The translations under genes were made by a program, and so were the position numbers. Source: an uncultured SAR86 cluster bacterium (GTDB lineage Bacteria; Pseudomonadota; Gammaproteobacteria; Magnimaribacterales; TMED112). From it: DNA of 64,000 bases. The notes under the pieces were generated by a model. That model was given only the letters and a program-made list of their open reading frames with translations, ran no database searches and had not been told where the DNA came from. Positions 62,960 through 64,000 of the stretch are shown piece by piece. The stretch spans positions 380,077-444,076 of the forward strand of contig CACATF010000001.1 of the NCBI GenBank assembly GCA_902535365.1. The letters run 5' to 3'. Within the stretch, counting starts at the first letter, position 1, and each line of letters starts with the position of its first letter.

Positions 62960-64000
62960 CACGTGATTTAATACTGCCTTTCTGAACTTTTGTCTCAATC
63001 AGCTCACCATCTGTAACAGCATTGGAGTCAGTAATTACATTGCCAGAACTATCAAAAGTAATTGAATAACCTCTATTCAAGATCTGGTTAGGGTTTAGAG
63101 TTTGTAACTTTTCTTTCAGAATCTCAAAATTAGATTTCTTGTTAAAAATAATATTATTTGTTCCATTGAGTAATGACTCTTTTAATTTATTGAGTGAATG
63201 GCTTTCAGAGATTATTCTTGCTGCAGGTGATTCTGCCTGTAATGCTAGGGCGGTAAGTTTAAGAGAGGTTTGCTTCTTGATTAAATTATTTTTCTGACTA
63301 GTAACAAGCCTTTCAAAGATAGAATCAAGTTTGAGATACTGTTCTTCCAATCTTTGCTTTGGTGATCGTAATAAACGTTTAAAAGTTAAGAGTTTCTCTT
63401 TATTCTTGTTGATTACTTGTTTTGTTTCTTTCAGTAATGAATCTTGTAGATACGAGAAATAATCACTTAGTTTGCTTGCACCTTCTGTTACTAATTCAGC
63501 AGCTGCTGTTGGAGTAGCAGCTCGAGTATTTGCTACAAAATCACACAATGTAAAATCTGTTTCATGCCCAACACCACTAATGATCGGGATTGGGTAATCT
63601 GAAATGTAACGACAAAGTGTTTCATCATTAAAGCTCCACAGATCTTCAATCGATCCTCCACCTCGACAAAGTATCACCGAATCAACAGAAGCCTTAGCAT
63701 GATAATCAGTGATCTGTTTAAGCGAACTTAATATGGATTCTGCTGATCCATCACCTTGAACTTTTGAAGGCACAATAATTATCTCCACATGAGGGGCACG
63801 TCGTTGAATTGTTGCCACTACATCTTTGACCGCAGCACCATGTGCAGATGTGACAACTGCAACCCTATTTGAAATTTCAGGGATTTGGTCGGCTAATTTT
63901 TTTTGATAAAGACCTTCTTCGTTCAGCTTATTTTTTAGGAGCTCGTATTTACGCATGAGTTCACCAAAACCAGCCAGCTCCATTTTACTGGCAATCATTT
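62949..64000 (-). CDS. xseA: Exodeoxyribonuclease VII large subunit XseA (5' partial)
   Basis: The frame runs past the window end at 64000, so the N-terminal OB fold is missing; the ORF-track start at 63998 is only the first codon in view. The catalytic domain is present: VAVVTSAHGAAVKDVVATIQRRAP, VILCRGGGSIEDLWSFNDE, PIISGVGHETDFTLCDFVANTRAATPTAAAEL. A coiled-coil region and ILNRGYSITF near the end follow. With XseB it degrades single-stranded DNA. It is the last gene on this edge. Confidence 0.94.
   Translation of the reverse strand, partial: MIASKMELAGFGELMRKYELLKNKLNEEGLYQKKLADQIPEISNRVAVVTSAHGAAVKDVVATIQRRAPHVEIIIVPSKVQGDGSAESILSSLKQITDYHAKASVDSVILCRGGGSIEDLWSFNDETLCRYISDYPIPIISGVGHETDFTLCDFVANTRAATPTAAAELVTEGASKLSDYFSYLQDSLLKETKQVINKNKEKLLTFKRLLRSPKQRLEEQYLKLDSIFERLVTSQKNNLIKKQTSLKLTALALQAESPAARIISESHSLNKLKESLLNGTNNIIFNKKSNFEILKEKLQTLNPNQILNRGYSITFDSSGNVITDSNAVTDGELIETKVQKGSIKSRVID

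Noticed and set aside
1-64000. Search for CRISPR arrays, IS elements, prophage and att sites
   Set aside because: No regularly spaced repeats, transposase, integrase or phage structural genes were seen, and both tRNAs lack adjacent integrases.

Overview
The window reads as chromosomal DNA of a streamlined, AT-rich marine gammaproteobacterium, most likely SAR86-like. The gammaproteobacterial assignment rests on zipA, on the smc-zipA-ligA order, on an hda-type gene beside purM/purN, and on the dnaX-recR pair. The SAR86-like label is inference from low GC, very tight packing (many 1-11 bp overlaps, no gap near 300 bp), many secreted hydrolases, and single-copy housekeeping genes. I see no IS element, prophage, CRISPR array or integron.

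Layout. 1-6.0 kb: the end of a cytochrome c maturation cluster (ccmG, ccmH) runs by overlapping codons into smc, zipA, ligA and a lytic transglycosylase lipoprotein. The SMC protein is only 736 aa and shows no hinge domain. 6.0-14.9 kb: M16C protease, DUF4136 lipoprotein, PNPOx-like flavoprotein, alkyl-sulfatase-like MBL protein, a coiled-coil membrane protein, tRNA-Leu(TAG), a PHB-depolymerase-like esterase, a MazG-like protein and an NAD(P)-binding protein. 15.0-18.8 kb: a fused indolepyruvate:ferredoxin oxidoreductase and a DUF442 sulfurtransferase. 18.8-23.5 kb: a minus-strand LysR-putA-DUF4345 unit for proline use.

23.6-30.4 kb: a plus-strand accessory operon (acyl-CoA dehydrogenase, a nitronate-monooxygenase-like N-terminal remnant, haloalkane-dehalogenase-like hydrolase, DUF1330, membrane protein, MBL hydrolase, large zinc metalloprotease), closed by a strong terminator. 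30.5-36.4 kb: a glucan-use locus (GH94-like enzyme, GH-A glycosidase, GPH sugar symporter). 36.4-43.4 kb: tRNA-Val(GAC), CMD-family protein, esterase, GT2-GtrA glycosyltransferase with a GT-C-like membrane partner, beta-lactamase-fold hydrolase, S9 peptidase. 43.4-48.6 kb: MFS transporter, then birA and a YwaF/GMC-oxidoreductase/YwaF sandwich, all on the minus strand. 48.6-52.3 kb: HNH endonuclease, a thioredoxin-like protein with DsbD, and an hsp20 gene whose 5' UTR folds like a ROSE RNA thermometer.

52.3-60.5 kb: a core block with an XRE regulator, SlyB-like lipoprotein, recX, dnaX (with an internal A9 slippery tract that would give a gamma-like short form), recR, dcd; then purM-purN-DUF3108 on the minus strand, diverging from a DUF2066-like gene and hda. 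60.5-64.0 kb: sppA (its terminator lies antisense inside hda), a TlpA-like lipoprotein preceded by a perfect TyrR-type palindrome, and the 3' part of xseA, cut by the window edge.

Strongest leads: the hinge-less mini-SMC, the hsp20 ROSE element, the dnaX A9 tract, the YwaF-GMC-YwaF operon, the nitronate monooxygenase remnant, and an MFS gene whose real N-terminus has no standard start codon in frame.
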